From contig CT971583.1 in NCBI GenBank assembly GCA_000063505.1, positions 620,001 through 684,000 of the forward strand: DNA of 64,000 nt. Direction: 5' to 3'. Under the pieces are notes generated by a model. That model was not told the origin of the DNA. It saw only the letters and a program-made list of their open reading frames with translations, and made no database searches. The position numbers were made by a program, and so were the translations under genes. This DNA is from Synechococcus sp. WH 7803. Its GTDB lineage: Bacteria; Cyanobacteriota; Cyanobacteriia; PCC-6307; Cyanobiaceae. This document shows positions 9,484 through 19,135 of this stretch, piece by piece; the stretch's first letter is position 1, and each line of letters opens with the position of its first letter.

Positions 9484-10735
9484 GTCCGCAATCCATCACC
9501 CGGCCCTGCAGGGTCTGGCCGAGGAGAGGCAGGTTGGCTGCGCGGGGTCCCATCGGGTCGGGACGTGCGGGCGTCCATGACTGGTCTGGATCAAACAGCA
9601 GCCAGCGGTTGCTGCCCACAGCGAGGCATTCTTCCCTGAGACCCAGCAACCTGGATGGCCCGAAGCTGATCATCTGCCACAGCTGCTCAGGGCTCCAACC
9701 CTCAGTCACCACCAGGGTCTGCCAAAGGGACGGCAGAACCAGATGATGCCCGGACACTCCCCGCGGGCGCTGATCCGGCGGCAGCAGGCATTCCTCGTCA
9801 TCCAAGGGCGTGGCCTGTACGGCGATGGCCTGAATCAGGTTCTCCGCTAAGGCTCTGATCAAGGCCTGGCGATCCGTGGCTGATCCCAGAGATGGATCCA
9901 CGAACCACGTGGATGCGCTTGCGCTGCTCTGAGAGGAATCAGCCACCACATGCCACCAGTTCACCGTGGCTTGCGGGGGCATGGGCATCTGTTGCAGCAG
10001 CTCCACAGCGCCAGCGGTGGAGAGTGCCATCAAAACCAGCCGGCGGTCGGGGTGACACTGCTGGAGTTGGCCAAGCTGGCTAAGGGGCAGTGTTTCACTG
10101 CTCGCTGGGTCTGAAGGCCATCCCGCCCTCAAGGCGCAGACGCTCTCCCGCAAGAGCCCCTCGCCCCGGAGAGCCAGGTCCAGAGGAGGGATCAGCACGG
10201 GTGCTGATCCCATGTCTCCAAGCGTCAGAGCGCGATCAAGAAGTGCAATGGGTGGCATGGACCTGCCATCGCTGAGCCCGACGGCTCCGGCGTCCAGCAG
10301 ATCGGCATGGGCCGTTAACTCCACGCCGGCGCTACCGCTGCTGAACCCTCCCCAGAGAAGAACGTTGACATCGCAGTCGCTCGGCGCGAATCCCTGGAGG
10401 TGGTCTGGCTGCTCCCGTGGACCATGCACTGTTTCAGGCAGCAGGGCGAGCTGGCCGAAACCGGACGATCCAGCGCTTCGCACCAGGCTCAACAGGGTTT
10501 CTCCCCTGCCGTGGAACGGTTCTGGAAGGTCAGAGTGACAATCCACCAGGCACGGAGCCAAAAGCTGCTGGCCCGCATCCTGTGGTTCCAAGGCCTCCAA
10601 CCGACCGATTCGTCGGGCTTCGTCGCCAAAGGCTTCAAGGCGCCGGTTCTTGATCAGAACGGCCGATTGCTTCTCAACAGCCTGACCCGGTCCGACCAGG
10701 ACCTGAACCGGGTCTAGCAGCATTGATGCATCCAT
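9455..10735 (-). CDS. Dihydroorotase homologue, probably catalytically inactive
   Basis: Protein of 426 residues that follows the type I dihydroorotase/amidohydrolase layout from end to end. The metal and active-site motifs are altered. The HxHxR box reads CHSDLPEP at residues 66-73 (His67 kept, second His replaced by Asp69). The HxSTA box reads MALSTAGAVE, with Ala237 in place of His. The ATDHAPH box is replaced by AVQATPLDD. An amidohydrolase without these ligands should not hydrolyse dihydroorotate, so a structural or regulatory partner role, as for noncatalytic PyrC-like proteins paired with aspartate transcarbamoylase, is more plausible. It is probably cotranscribed with the upstream phosphatase gene, 6 bases away. 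Confidence 0.85.
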   Translation of the reverse strand: MDASMLLDPVQVLVGPGQAVEKQSAVLIKNRRLEAFGDEARRIGRLEALEPQDAGQQLLAPCLVDCHSDLPEPFHGRGETLLSLVRSAGSSGFGQLALLPETVHGPREQPDHLQGFAPSDCDVNVLLWGGFSSGSAGVELTAHADLLDAGAVGLSDGRSMPPIALLDRALTLGDMGSAPVLIPPLDLALRGEGLLRESVCALRAGWPSDPASSETLPLSQLGQLQQCHPDRRLVLMALSTAGAVELLQQMPMPPQATVNWWHVVADSSQSSASASTWFVDPSLGSATDRQALIRALAENLIQAIAVQATPLDDEECLLPPDQRPRGVSGHHLVLPSLWQTLVVTEGWSPEQLWQMISFGPSRLLGLREECLAVGSNRWLLFDPDQSWTPARPDPMGPRAANLPLLGQTLQGRVMDCGLRIPATRPC

Positions 10736-10741
10736 CAGGGT

Positions 10742-12097
10742 TCACAGTGCTCCAGCAGCCGTTCTGTCCAGAACCCCTCCGAGATGGGAAGTGAGATTCA
10801 GACAGGCGACCACTGCAGGCTGCCCTGGTTCTGTGGGCATGTCGACCACAGTGACCCCTCCATTGCCCTGTTTGACAGCCCAGATGTCGCCAGCACTGAG
10901 GCCGAGGAGCGAACAGAGAATGGTTTTGTTCACTGCATCGTGGGCCACCACGAGAGCCGTTTCCGACGCATCCAAGGAGTCCGCAATGGTGTTCCAGCTG
11001 CGGACGGAGCGCTCCCAGACATCCTGGATGGTCTCTCCTTCAGGCATCTGCACCGTTTCTGGCGTGCGCTTCCACTCATCGAGAAGTTCAGCCCATTCAG
11101 CCCTGATCTCTGATTCCAGCTTTCCTTCCCAAAGTCCATGGCCGATTTCAACGAGTCCGCGGGTCACCGTTAGCGGCACTCCGGGATGGGAGCGCAGGAT
11201 TCCTTCGGCTGTCTGGCGCGGCCTGGACATCGCACTGCTGTAAGCACGCTGAATCGACACGGTTTCCAGAAAGGCCCGTGCTGCTTCGGCTTGGGCGTGA
11301 CCATTGCTGTTGAGAGGAATGTCGATCTGCCCCTGAAAACGGCCATCACGGTTCCAGTTGGTTTCTCCATGGCGCACCAAAATCATCCTTGCGCCGGCTC
11401 CTTTGGGAGGGAGGGGTGGGTTGAGATGGGCCGTGCTGTTCAGACACTCGATCTGCACCTGGTGGCCACTCCCCTGTGGAATGAGATTGAAAACAGACAA
11501 GGAGGCATTGTCGAGCCGCAACCGACGGAAGCCCCCTGCAGGGTTGCCCAGCAAGGTGGTGATCAGGCAGCGCAGGATGGCGTTGTGGCCAACCAGCAGC
11601 ACGGTGTCGTTGCCGTCAACGGGATGACGGGCCAGCAGTGCGTCAAGAAACTGGCTGGCCTGTTGCATCAGCTCCTGCAGGGGCCGGTAGCGGGTGCCGT
11701 CGTGACGGCACAGTTCCAGCTGCTCGGGATGACTTCTCCAGGCTGCGTACTCCTCTGGAAAACGCTCAGCACGCTCGGCTGCCGTCAGGCCGCTCCAGGG
11801 TTCCAGATCAATTTCCAGCAGGCCTTCCTCGAAACACGGCTCAAGTGCATCGCTCCGGGCTGCCAGAACCCCTGCCGTGGTTGATGCAGCCCGTTGGAGC
11901 GGTGAGCTGTACACAGCTGTGATCGGCACATCCGCGAGGGCCGTGCCCGTGCGGCGTGCCTGGTCCTCGCCGGTTTCGGTCAGCGTGGACAGGTCATCAC
12001 GACCTTGGATTCTGCGTTCCACATTGAAGCTGCTGAGTCCGTGGCGAACGAGGAGAAGACGCAGGGTCACGGCTTCGTGCGTGCAGGGCGCCGCCAT
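10742..12097 (-). CDS. Tandem histidine phosphatase (two phosphoglycerate-mutase-like domains)
   Basis: Protein of 451 residues made of two complete histidine phosphatase domains. The first has LLVRHGLSSFN near residue 14 and the second catalytic His in LVGHNAILR. The second domain starts near 235 with MILVRHGETNWN and has LVVAHDAVNK. Both therefore keep the phospho-acceptor His and the distal His. The ATG at 12097 (MAAPCTHEA) is chosen because the longer frame to 12316 overlaps the divergent protease gene. Single-domain relatives include CobC and cofactor-independent mutase-like phosphatases; the substrate is unknown. Confidence 0.9.
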   Translation of the reverse strand: MAAPCTHEAVTLRLLLVRHGLSSFNVERRIQGRDDLSTLTETGEDQARRTGTALADVPITAVYSSPLQRAASTTAGVLAARSDALEPCFEEGLLEIDLEPWSGLTAAERAERFPEEYAAWRSHPEQLELCRHDGTRYRPLQELMQQASQFLDALLARHPVDGNDTVLLVGHNAILRCLITTLLGNPAGGFRRLRLDNASLSVFNLIPQGSGHQVQIECLNSTAHLNPPLPPKGAGARMILVRHGETNWNRDGRFQGQIDIPLNSNGHAQAEAARAFLETVSIQRAYSSAMSRPRQTAEGILRSHPGVPLTVTRGLVEIGHGLWEGKLESEIRAEWAELLDEWKRTPETVQMPEGETIQDVWERSVRSWNTIADSLDASETALVVAHDAVNKTILCSLLGLSAGDIWAVKQGNGGVTVVDMPTEPGQPAVVACLNLTSHLGGVLDRTAAGAL

Positions 12098-12177
12098 CGT
12101 ATGAGTGAGCCTCGGTTTGCTCTGGCTTCGCCCGCTGCACGCGTCACCCACCAGAATCGTCTCGAGTTGCCTCAGAC

Positions 12178-13548
12178 GTGTTGACCAGCCCACCTTCCGG
12201 ACGTCCATCGGCTGACCGGTTTTTGAAGGTGTTTCTGGCCTTCGTCTCTCTGGTTCTGGCCACGTTGGTATGGATCCTGGGGCTGGTGGACAGCTTCGGA
12301 AAGCCATCCGTTGCACCCGTTTTGTCGTTGGAACAGCAGGAGCTCTCCCTGTTGGCCCAGCCAGAGGTTCCAGAACCCCTTCAACCGCTTGTCGTCGGAG
12401 CCGATCCCACTGCGGCCCTGCTGCGCACCCTGCGCGAAACCCCGCTGGACCGACTCGACGATCGCCAGATTCTTTTGTTCACGGCCCTGGAGCAGGACGA
12501 GAGCTTCAAGCAAAGTCTTCGCCAGGTGAGCGTTAGCCAACCAGAGCTCATCCCGCTCCAGCAGGCGCTGAATGGGACCAAGGCTCCGGGGCTGGATCGA
12601 TCTGAATTGCTGGCTTTAGCTCCGGATCCCTTGATCCGAAGGGTTGGCTGCCAAGCCTTGGGAGGCTCAGCGGCTGACTGCATGGATCCAGCTCCGGCCG
12701 CAGCCGCCGCACGTCGTCTGATCGTCAGCGAAGTGTTCCCACTGGCGGCTCTGATCCTGGGAGGCCTGCTCCTGCTCAGGCACGGTTGGCAGCTCCTGCG
12801 CCGCCGGTTGCCGCCCTGGCCTCCCCTCGTCTCGGCCCCCCTTGGCCCCCTCGACATGGTGTTGCTGGTGGCCGGTGGCTTCGTTGTTTTGGGCGAGGTG
12901 CTGGTTCCACTGTTGATCGCCCCGTTCACTGGCTGGCTCAGCCGGGGCCTCTCGCCTGCGCTGACTCAAGGAGTCACCGTCCTTCTTGGCTATGCCGCGT
13001 TGGCGGTTCCACCGTTGCTCATCCTCCGCCAGCAGTTGTCGCAGTGCGATCAAGAGGCTCTCCCCCCCGGAGGGTGGCTGCAGTGGCAGGTGCGTCCCAT
13101 CCATTCCGCCGTTCTGCAGGGTGCGCGGGGGTGGCTGATGGTGATGCCCCCGGTGGTGCTGAGCGGCTGGCTGGTGAGTCGATGGATTGGGGATCAGGGG
13201 GGGAGCAACCCCCTGCTGGAGATTGTGCTGAACAGCCGAGACCCCTTGGCCTTGTCCCTACTGGCCATCACCGCTGTTGTGCTGGCACCGCTGTTTGAGG
13301 AAACGGTCTTCCGAGGGGTCTTGCTGCCGGTTCTGGGACGCTCTCTCGGGCGTTCCGGAAGTGTGTTGGTCAGTGCGCTGGTGTTTGCGATCGCTCACCT
13401 GAGCATCGGCGAACTGCCTCCCTTGCTGGTTCTCGGCCTTGGATTGGCGTTGCTCAGGTTGAGCACAGGACGCCTGTTCCCATGCGTGGTGATGCATGCG
13501 CTCTGGAATGGCGTGACGTTTCTCAATCTCTTGCTTCTCGGGGGCTGA
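12178..13548 (+). CDS. CPBP-family intramembrane metalloprotease
   Basis: Protein of 456 residues with one N-terminal membrane helix, a soluble region of about 120 residues, and then a multi-helix membrane domain. The CPBP (Abi/Rce1) motifs are present: EETVFRG with Glu374, Glu375 and Arg379, then FAIAHLSIG, then VVMHALWNG near the end. These supply the glutamates and histidines for the metal site. Start is GTG at 12178. Such proteases process or degrade membrane proteins; the substrate is unknown. The stop codon lies within a small GC-rich hairpin (13541-13558). Confidence 0.9.
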   Translation: MLTSPPSGRPSADRFLKVFLAFVSLVLATLVWILGLVDSFGKPSVAPVLSLEQQELSLLAQPEVPEPLQPLVVGADPTAALLRTLRETPLDRLDDRQILLFTALEQDESFKQSLRQVSVSQPELIPLQQALNGTKAPGLDRSELLALAPDPLIRRVGCQALGGSAADCMDPAPAAAAARRLIVSEVFPLAALILGGLLLLRHGWQLLRRRLPPWPPLVSAPLGPLDMVLLVAGGFVVLGEVLVPLLIAPFTGWLSRGLSPALTQGVTVLLGYAALAVPPLLILRQQLSQCDQEALPPGGWLQWQVRPIHSAVLQGARGWLMVMPPVVLSGWLVSRWIGDQGGSNPLLEIVLNSRDPLALSLLAITAVVLAPLFEETVFRGVLLPVLGRSLGRSGSVLVSALVFAIAHLSIGELPPLLVLGLGLALLRLSTGRLFPCVVMHALWNGVTFLNLLLLGG

Positions 13549-13631
13549 GCAAAGCCCCAGTGTTGATCAAGGTTTCAGCCTTGCGGCTCCCCCCTGCAGG
13601 TGGTTCACTGGCGCATTGTTGAACCTCACCC

Positions 13632-14087
13632 GTGGTCGCGGTTCCCCAAACCCAGCCGGTGTCCCCGCAGCGGTCGTCCAGTGCCGGACCCTTCGAGGTC
13701 ATTCAAGGTTCGCTGTCGGCGCGTCGTGCGGCCCGCCATTCCCCTCTGCTGGCCGGACTTCATCGTGCTGCCGATGGAGGACTCCTCGGGGTGTTCGCCG
13801 CCGTTCTCGTCCTCAGCGGGCTCACGCTGCACTGGCAGCACCGCTGGACGATGGCCTTTCGTCAACTTGAGTTGACCCGCACCCTCTCCCATCGGCTGAC
13901 GGAGTCGACGGCGATGCTCGAGCGGCACCTCCTGGAACGCTCCAAGGTCCCAGGGCGAATGGTGCCCACCACCGTGGCCAATCTTCTGTACCTCGACCGA
14001 CCCGGAGCGGTTTCATCCCAAGACGGTCCCGATCATCTCGCCATGCTCGGTTCTCTGATGGAGCGTCCGATCAAGAACGGTTACTGA
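13632..14087 (+). CDS. FtsL-like small membrane protein upstream of ftsI
   Basis: Protein of 151 residues with one transmembrane helix (about 50-67), a cytoplasmic N-terminus and an extracytoplasmic helical region (75-110) that could form a coiled coil. It ends 3 bases before ftsI. In many bacteria the gene directly before ftsI encodes the divisome protein FtsL, which has this size and topology. The call rests on position and topology, not on clear sequence identity. Start is GTG at 13632. Confidence 0.75.
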   Translation: MVAVPQTQPVSPQRSSSAGPFEVIQGSLSARRAARHSPLLAGLHRAADGGLLGVFAAVLVLSGLTLHWQHRWTMAFRQLELTRTLSHRLTESTAMLERHLLERSKVPGRMVPTTVANLLYLDRPGAVSSQDGPDHLAMLGSLMERPIKNGY

Positions 14088-14090
14088 TTC

Positions 14091-15896
14091 ATGGGTCGCT
14101 CGCCAGCCGCAGGACGGCCGAAAAAGCCCCAATCCCGACGGCGTGTGGTGCCGCTGGAACAAATTCCTGCCGGGCGCATGCGCTGGGTCTTTGCTCTTCT
14201 GTGCCTGGGGTTGGTCGGTCTGATGGGCCGCATGGCCTGGCTGCAGATGTTTCAGGCTTCGGAGCTTGAAGCACGGGCTCGATCCGTGCAGACCCAGCGC
14301 ACCAAGCCGCTGGGAACCCGTCGGCCGATCATCGATCGCACCGGACGGCTCATCGCTCTCGATGAGGAGCGCTATCGCCTGTGGCTCCACCCCCGTTATT
14401 TCAATCTTCCCGGCGACGATCCAGCCCTCATCCGTCCATCCGCGGATGTGGCGGACCGTTTGGCCCCTCTCCTTCCCCTCAGTTCGGCTGAAATTCTCAA
14501 GCGGATCGGCAACCGCCCTTCCGGCATCAAACTTCTGGAGGGGTTGGATCCGGAAACAGCCGCTGCTGTGCGAGGGGCGGGAATCAGTGGTGTTGATCTG
14601 GAGTCCTATCCCCACCGGGTGTATCCCCAGGGTGATCTGTTCGCCAATGTGGTGGGGTTCCTGAATCAGGAGCGGGTGCCCCAGGCTGGCCTGGAGCAGA
14701 GCCGTCACGACGATCTCCAGCGTCATGAGCAGGCCCGCAGCCTGCGGCGTGGTGCTGACGGCACTCCGTTGCCGGACAACCTGGATGCCGGCGTTTTCTT
14801 CGGAGATGACCTCCGGCTTCAGCTCACCCTCGACGCCCGCCTCCAGGCACTGGCTGCCAAGGCTTTGGCCTCACAGGTGAAGCAATGGAAAGCGAAGAAA
14901 GGCGTTGCCATCGTGATGGATGTCACCAATGGCGAGTTGCTGGCCCTCGCATCAGCTCCCACCTATGACCCCAACCGTTACTGGGATTTTTCTGCGAGTC
15001 GTTTCAGGGAGTGGTCTGTTCAGGATCTCTACGAGCCAGGCTCAACCTTCAAGCCCATCAACCTGGCGCTTGCCCTTCAAGAAGGTGCCATCAAGGCCGA
15101 TGGACGGGTGCACGACAACGGCACCCTCACCATCGGCGGATGGCCGATCAACAACCACGATCGCCAAGCCAATGGAGTGATTGATTTCGCCACGGTTCTG
15201 CAGGTGTCTAGCAATGTGGGGATGGTGCAGGCGATGCGTCGCCTGCCGGCCGATCGCTACTGGGACTGGCTCAGTCGGTTGCGCCTGGATGCCCGCCCCG
15301 ATACCGATCTGCCAGGAGCTGTGGCTGGTCAGCTCAAGTCGAAGGAACAATTCACCAGGCAGCCCATTGAGCCCGCCACCGCATCCTTCGGCCAGGGCTT
15401 TTCATTGACGCCGCTCAAGCTTGTGCAATTGCATGCGCTGCTCGCCAACGGAGGGCGGCTGGTCAGTCCCCACATCACCAGGGGATTGCGCACCGGGGAT
15501 GCCCTTGCGCCGGCTGGTACCCGTCCAGGTCAGCCCTTGCTGAAGCCTGAGGTGACCCGCACGGTGCTCGCCTGGATGGAATCTGTGGTGGAGAAGGGAA
15601 GTGGCAAGGGAGCGCGCACACCGGGGTATCGGATCGGAGGCAAGACCGGAACCGCACAGAAAGCGCTCAATGGTGTGTATGTGCCTGGTGCGCTCATCTG
15701 TAGTTTTGTGGCCACACTTCCCATCAACGATCCGCGTTACGTCGTGCTGGTCGTTGTTGACGAGCCGCAAGGAGGGAACGCCTACGGTTCAACGGTGGCG
15801 CTGCCCGTGGCGAAATCGATCATCGATGGTCTTCTGGTGATTGAAAAGATCCCCCCGAGCACCGCGCGAACGCCTGAATTCATTCCTCAAGGCTGA
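14091..15896 (+). CDS. ftsI: Peptidoglycan transpeptidase FtsI (PBP3 type)
   Basis: Class B penicillin-binding protein of 601 residues that crosslinks septal peptidoglycan. A basic N-terminus is followed by a single membrane anchor (31-50), the class B dimerisation domain beginning [13 protein letters not shown], and the transpeptidase domain. The active-site motifs are all visible: SxxK as STFK at 318-321, SxN as SSN at 373-375, and KTGT at 518-521. It forms a pair with the FtsL-like gene upstream. Confidence 0.96.
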   Translation: MGRSPAAGRPKKPQSRRRVVPLEQIPAGRMRWVFALLCLGLVGLMGRMAWLQMFQASELEARARSVQTQRTKPLGTRRPIIDRTGRLIALDEERYRLWLHPRYFNLPGDDPALIRPSADVADRLAPLLPLSSAEILKRIGNRPSGIKLLEGLDPETAAAVRGAGISGVDLESYPHRVYPQGDLFANVVGFLNQERVPQAGLEQSRHDDLQRHEQARSLRRGADGTPLPDNLDAGVFFGDDLRLQLTLDARLQALAAKALASQVKQWKAKKGVAIVMDVTNGELLALASAPTYDPNRYWDFSASRFREWSVQDLYEPGSTFKPINLALALQEGAIKADGRVHDNGTLTIGGWPINNHDRQANGVIDFATVLQVSSNVGMVQAMRRLPADRYWDWLSRLRLDARPDTDLPGAVAGQLKSKEQFTRQPIEPATASFGQGFSLTPLKLVQLHALLANGGRLVSPHITRGLRTGDALAPAGTRPGQPLLKPEVTRTVLAWMESVVEKGSGKGARTPGYRIGGKTGTAQKALNGVYVPGALICSFVATLPINDPRYVVLVVVDEPQGGNAYGSTVALPVAKSIIDGLLVIEKIPPSTARTPEFIPQG

Positions 15897-15987
15897 TCCC
15901 TGCATCACAGCCTGTGCAGAGGAATACCTTCACAGATGCCACTCTGAAAAACGGAGCTACGTTGCGTTTATCGAGACTTTCAGCGCT

Positions 15988-17160
15988 ATGGCCAGTCTGC
16001 TTGAGCAGCTCTCTGCGATGACCGTTGTGGTCGCAGACACAGGGGATCTGGAGGCAATCCGTAAGTTCACCCCTAGGGATGCCACCACCAATCCCTCCTT
16101 GATCCTGGCGGCAGCCCAAATTCCTGCTTATCAGAGTCTGATTGATGAAGCTCTGCGTTCCTCCCGCCGACTGATTGGCGACAACGCACCCGTGGAGCAG
16201 GTGGTGCGTGAAGCGCTCGATGAAATCAGCGTGATCTTCGGCAAGGAAATCCTCAAGATCGTTCCCCGGCGTGTGTCCACCGAGGTCGATGCTCGGCTCA
16301 GTTTTGATACCGATGCCACGATTGAAAAGGGTCGCAAGCTGATTCGCCTGTACAACGACGCAGGCATCAGCAACGACCGTGTGCTGATCAAGATCGCCTC
16401 CACCTGGGAAGGCATCAAAGCTGCTGAAGTTCTTGAGAAAGAAGGGATTCACTGCAACCTCACACTCCTGTTCGGTTTCGGTCAGGCCGTGGCTTGTGCC
16501 GAGGCAGGTGTCACGCTGATTTCACCCTTCGTCGGCCGTATTCTCGATTGGTATAAAGCAGATACCGGTCGCGACTCCTATCCCGGTCCCGAGGATCCCG
16601 GCGTGCTGTCGGTGACCCGGATCTTCAATTACTTCAAAACCTACGGCTACAAAACCGAGGTGATGGGAGCCAGCTTCCGCAACATCGATGAAATCACCGA
16701 GCTCGCTGGCTGTGATCTGTTGACGATTTCACCCAAGCTTCTCGATCAGCTGCGTGAGAGCCAGGCCACGCTCACCCGCAAGCTCGACGGTGAGAATCCA
16801 TCCAGCAGCGAGGCTCAGATCCATGTGGACCGTGAGCAATTTGACGCCATGATGAAGAGCGATCGCATGGCCTCCGACAAACTCGGTGAAGGCATCAAAG
16901 GATTCAGCAAAGCGATCGAAACCCTGGAAAGCATGCTGGCTCACCGCTTGGCCGAACTTGAGGGTGGCAAGGCGTTCGGCCATGCCGTTCAGGAAATCTT
17001 TCTGTTGAACGACATGAACGGCGATGGCTGCATTACCCGTGATGAGTGGCTCGGGAGTGATGCGGTGTTCGATGCCCTGGATCTCGATCACGATGGTCGT
17101 CTGACCCCGGAGGATGTTCGCCGCGGATTTGGTGCGGCTCTGTCGCTGACAACAGCCTGA
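15988..17160 (+). CDS. tal: Transaldolase with C-terminal EF-hand pair
   Basis: Transaldolase of 390 residues that moves dihydroxyacetone units between sugar phosphates in the pentose phosphate pathway. The catalytic domain (1-325) has TTNPSLIL, the Schiff-base lysine in RVLIKIAST, and [11 protein letters not shown]. Residues 342-353 form a canonical EF-hand loop ([12 protein letters not shown]) and 365-376 a second one ([12 protein letters not shown]), giving a paired calcium-binding tail. The true start is the ATG at 15988 ([11 protein letters not shown]); the frame upstream to 15841 only overlaps ftsI. Calcium control of the enzyme is an inference. Confidence 0.95.
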   Translation: MASLLEQLSAMTVVVADTGDLEAIRKFTPRDATTNPSLILAAAQIPAYQSLIDEALRSSRRLIGDNAPVEQVVREALDEISVIFGKEILKIVPRRVSTEVDARLSFDTDATIEKGRKLIRLYNDAGISNDRVLIKIASTWEGIKAAEVLEKEGIHCNLTLLFGFGQAVACAEAGVTLISPFVGRILDWYKADTGRDSYPGPEDPGVLSVTRIFNYFKTYGYKTEVMGASFRNIDEITELAGCDLLTISPKLLDQLRESQATLTRKLDGENPSSSEAQIHVDREQFDAMMKSDRMASDKLGEGIKGFSKAIETLESMLAHRLAELEGGKAFGHAVQEIFLLNDMNGDGCITRDEWLGSDAVFDALDLDHDGRLTPEDVRRGFGAALSLTTA

Positions 17161-17227
17161 GCCTGCGGTTTCCATTACCGGCTCTTGATGTGCGCCAATC
17201 ACAATTCAGTGAGTTCGATCAGCTGAC

Positions 17228-17614
17228 GTGAACGCTCTCGACACCATGCGTGCCCTCGCTCAAAAGAGCGAGGTGCACACGTTCAATCCCGGCGACATCA
17301 TTTTCAAAGCAGACGATCCCGGGTCTTCGATGTTCGGGGTGCTGGAAGGTTCAGTGCGCCTGTCTTGGCAGAACGACCACGGCCATCAGGGATATGAGCT
17401 CATTGAAGCCGGCAATGTGTTCGGAGCTGGAGCCCTGGTGATGGATGGTCACCGCCGCCTTGGAACGGCGCAGGCGGAAGGCCCCTGCCGTCTGATTGAG
17501 ATGAACAGGGAAAAGTTCCTCTTTGCCGTTCAAGAAGCGCCGATGTTCGCGATTGAGCTGCTGGCTTCAGTGGATTCACGTCTCCGCGATCTGAAAACTA
17601 CGTCCGTCAACTGA
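17228..17614 (+). CDS. Cyclic-nucleotide-binding (cNMP/Crp-like) single-domain protein
   Basis: Protein of 128 residues made almost entirely of a cyclic-nucleotide-binding beta roll, with the hallmark FNPGDIIFKADDPGSSMF and FGAGALVMDG. There is no C-terminal helix-turn-helix, so it is not a transcription factor by itself. The phosphate-binding arginine motif RxA is weak (GHRRLGTAQA), so ligand binding is uncertain. Start is GTG at 17228. It lies downstream of the transaldolase gene in the same direction. Confidence 0.85.
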   Translation: MNALDTMRALAQKSEVHTFNPGDIIFKADDPGSSMFGVLEGSVRLSWQNDHGHQGYELIEAGNVFGAGALVMDGHRRLGTAQAEGPCRLIEMNREKFLFAVQEAPMFAIELLASVDSRLRDLKTTSVN

Positions 17615-17662
17615 CCGGCGTTTCTATCGTCCGCTTATTCCACTCGGCTTTGGTCGTGATTC

Positions 17663-19135
17663 ATGACCCTCCAGCTGGTCTGGTTCAAACGTGATTTGAG
17701 GCTGGTGGATCATCAGCCCCTGGCCAGAGCTCTGGCCAGGGGGCCTGTGCTGCCTCTTTACATCGTTGAACCTGAACTCTGGAGTCAACCGGATTGCTCA
17801 GCCAGGCAGTGGGCCTTCTGCCGGGAATCCCTTCAGGATCTCCAGCAGGCCTGTGCTGCTCTTGGCCAGCCGCTGATCATCCGCAGCGGTGATGCCGTTG
17901 ACGTGCTGGAACGGGCCCGGTGTCAACTCGGGGTATCGGCCCTCTGGAGCCACGAGGAAACAGGTAATGCCTGGACGTTTGTCCGTGACCGTCGGGTGGC
18001 GGCATGGGCGAGGGAACGGGGCATCCCCTGGCATGAACTGCCCCAATTCGGAGTGGTTCGTCGGTTGGGCACGCGCAGGGGGTGGGCCCGCCGCTGGGAA
18101 GCGCGGATGGGGGAGGCCATGACGCCGGCACCCACAAGCTTGACGCCTCTCCCGGGCATCGCTCCCGGTGATCTGCCAACCAGCGAAGCGCTGGCTCTGC
18201 GCTCTGATCCTTGTCCGCATCGGCAGCACGGCGGCAGGGGGATGGCTCTCCAGGAGCTGGATGATTTCCTCGCGCATCGGGTGCAGCGCTACTGCCGTTC
18301 CATCTCCAGTCCGAATCTGGCTTTCAACGGCTGCTCAAGGCTTTCCGCTTACATCACCTGGGGCTGCCTCTCCATGCGTGAGGTTCTGCAACGCAGCCGT
18401 GATCTCAAGGGCCGTGGGGTGAGCAGCTTCACGTCGCGGCTCCACTGGCATTGCCACTTCATCCAGAAACTGGAAGATCAACCGCCGATCGAATGGGAGG
18501 ATTTTCACCCCTTCATGCGCGGCATCCGCTCTCTGGATCACGAGCGCTTTGCGGCCTGGGCCGAGGGTCAAACAGGTGTTCCCTTCGTGGATGCCTGCAT
18601 GCGGGCTCTGCGAGCCCATGGCTGGATCAACTTCCGCATGCGGGCCATGTTGATGTCGTTCGCCAGCTACAACCTTTGGCTTCCCTGGCGTGAGACAGGT
18701 CTGCATCTGGCCAGACAGTTTGTGGATTACGAGCCGGGTATTCATTGGAGTCAGTGCCAGATGCAGTCGGGCAGCACCTCCATCAACACGATCCGCATTT
18801 ACAACCCGATCAAGCAGGGGATGGATCATGACCCTGAAGGGACCTTCATCCGCCGTTGGTGCCCCGAACTTGAAGATGTTCCTGCTGTGCATTTGCACGA
18901 ACCCTGGTCTCTCGGCGGTACCAGGCCGAAGCCCATTGTTGATTGCGCTCAGTCAGCCCGTGAAGCCAAAGAGCGCATTTTCGAGATTCGCCGTTCCTCA
19001 GGGTTTGATCGCCATGCCGATGCCATCCAGCAGCGCCATGGCTCCCGACGTTCAGGTCTGCCCTCGACCCGGCGGAGACGATCGAGACGGCAGGCTGCTG
19101 ACCCTGGGGTTGAGCAATTGGCGCTGGACCTCTAG
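17663..19135 (+). CDS. Cryptochrome/photolyase-family flavoprotein
   Basis: Protein of 490 residues with an N-terminal alpha/beta photolyase domain (LVWFKRDLRLVDHQPL) and a C-terminal FAD-binding helical domain. The FAD region has HWHCHFIQKLED, FRMRAMLMSFASYNLW and WSQCQMQSGSTSINTIRIYN, typical of the family branch with WxQ and NxxRIYNP motifs. It may repair UV-induced dimers or act as a light sensor; sequence alone does not separate these. The last 25 residues are very basic. Its stop overlaps the convergent gene by 4 bases. Confidence 0.9.
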   Translation: MTLQLVWFKRDLRLVDHQPLARALARGPVLPLYIVEPELWSQPDCSARQWAFCRESLQDLQQACAALGQPLIIRSGDAVDVLERARCQLGVSALWSHEETGNAWTFVRDRRVAAWARERGIPWHELPQFGVVRRLGTRRGWARRWEARMGEAMTPAPTSLTPLPGIAPGDLPTSEALALRSDPCPHRQHGGRGMALQELDDFLAHRVQRYCRSISSPNLAFNGCSRLSAYITWGCLSMREVLQRSRDLKGRGVSSFTSRLHWHCHFIQKLEDQPPIEWEDFHPFMRGIRSLDHERFAAWAEGQTGVPFVDACMRALRAHGWINFRMRAMLMSFASYNLWLPWRETGLHLARQFVDYEPGIHWSQCQMQSGSTSINTIRIYNPIKQGMDHDPEGTFIRRWCPELEDVPAVHLHEPWSLGGTRPKPIVDCAQSAREAKERIFEIRRSSGFDRHADAIQQRHGSRRSGLPSTRRRRSRRQAADPGVEQLALDL

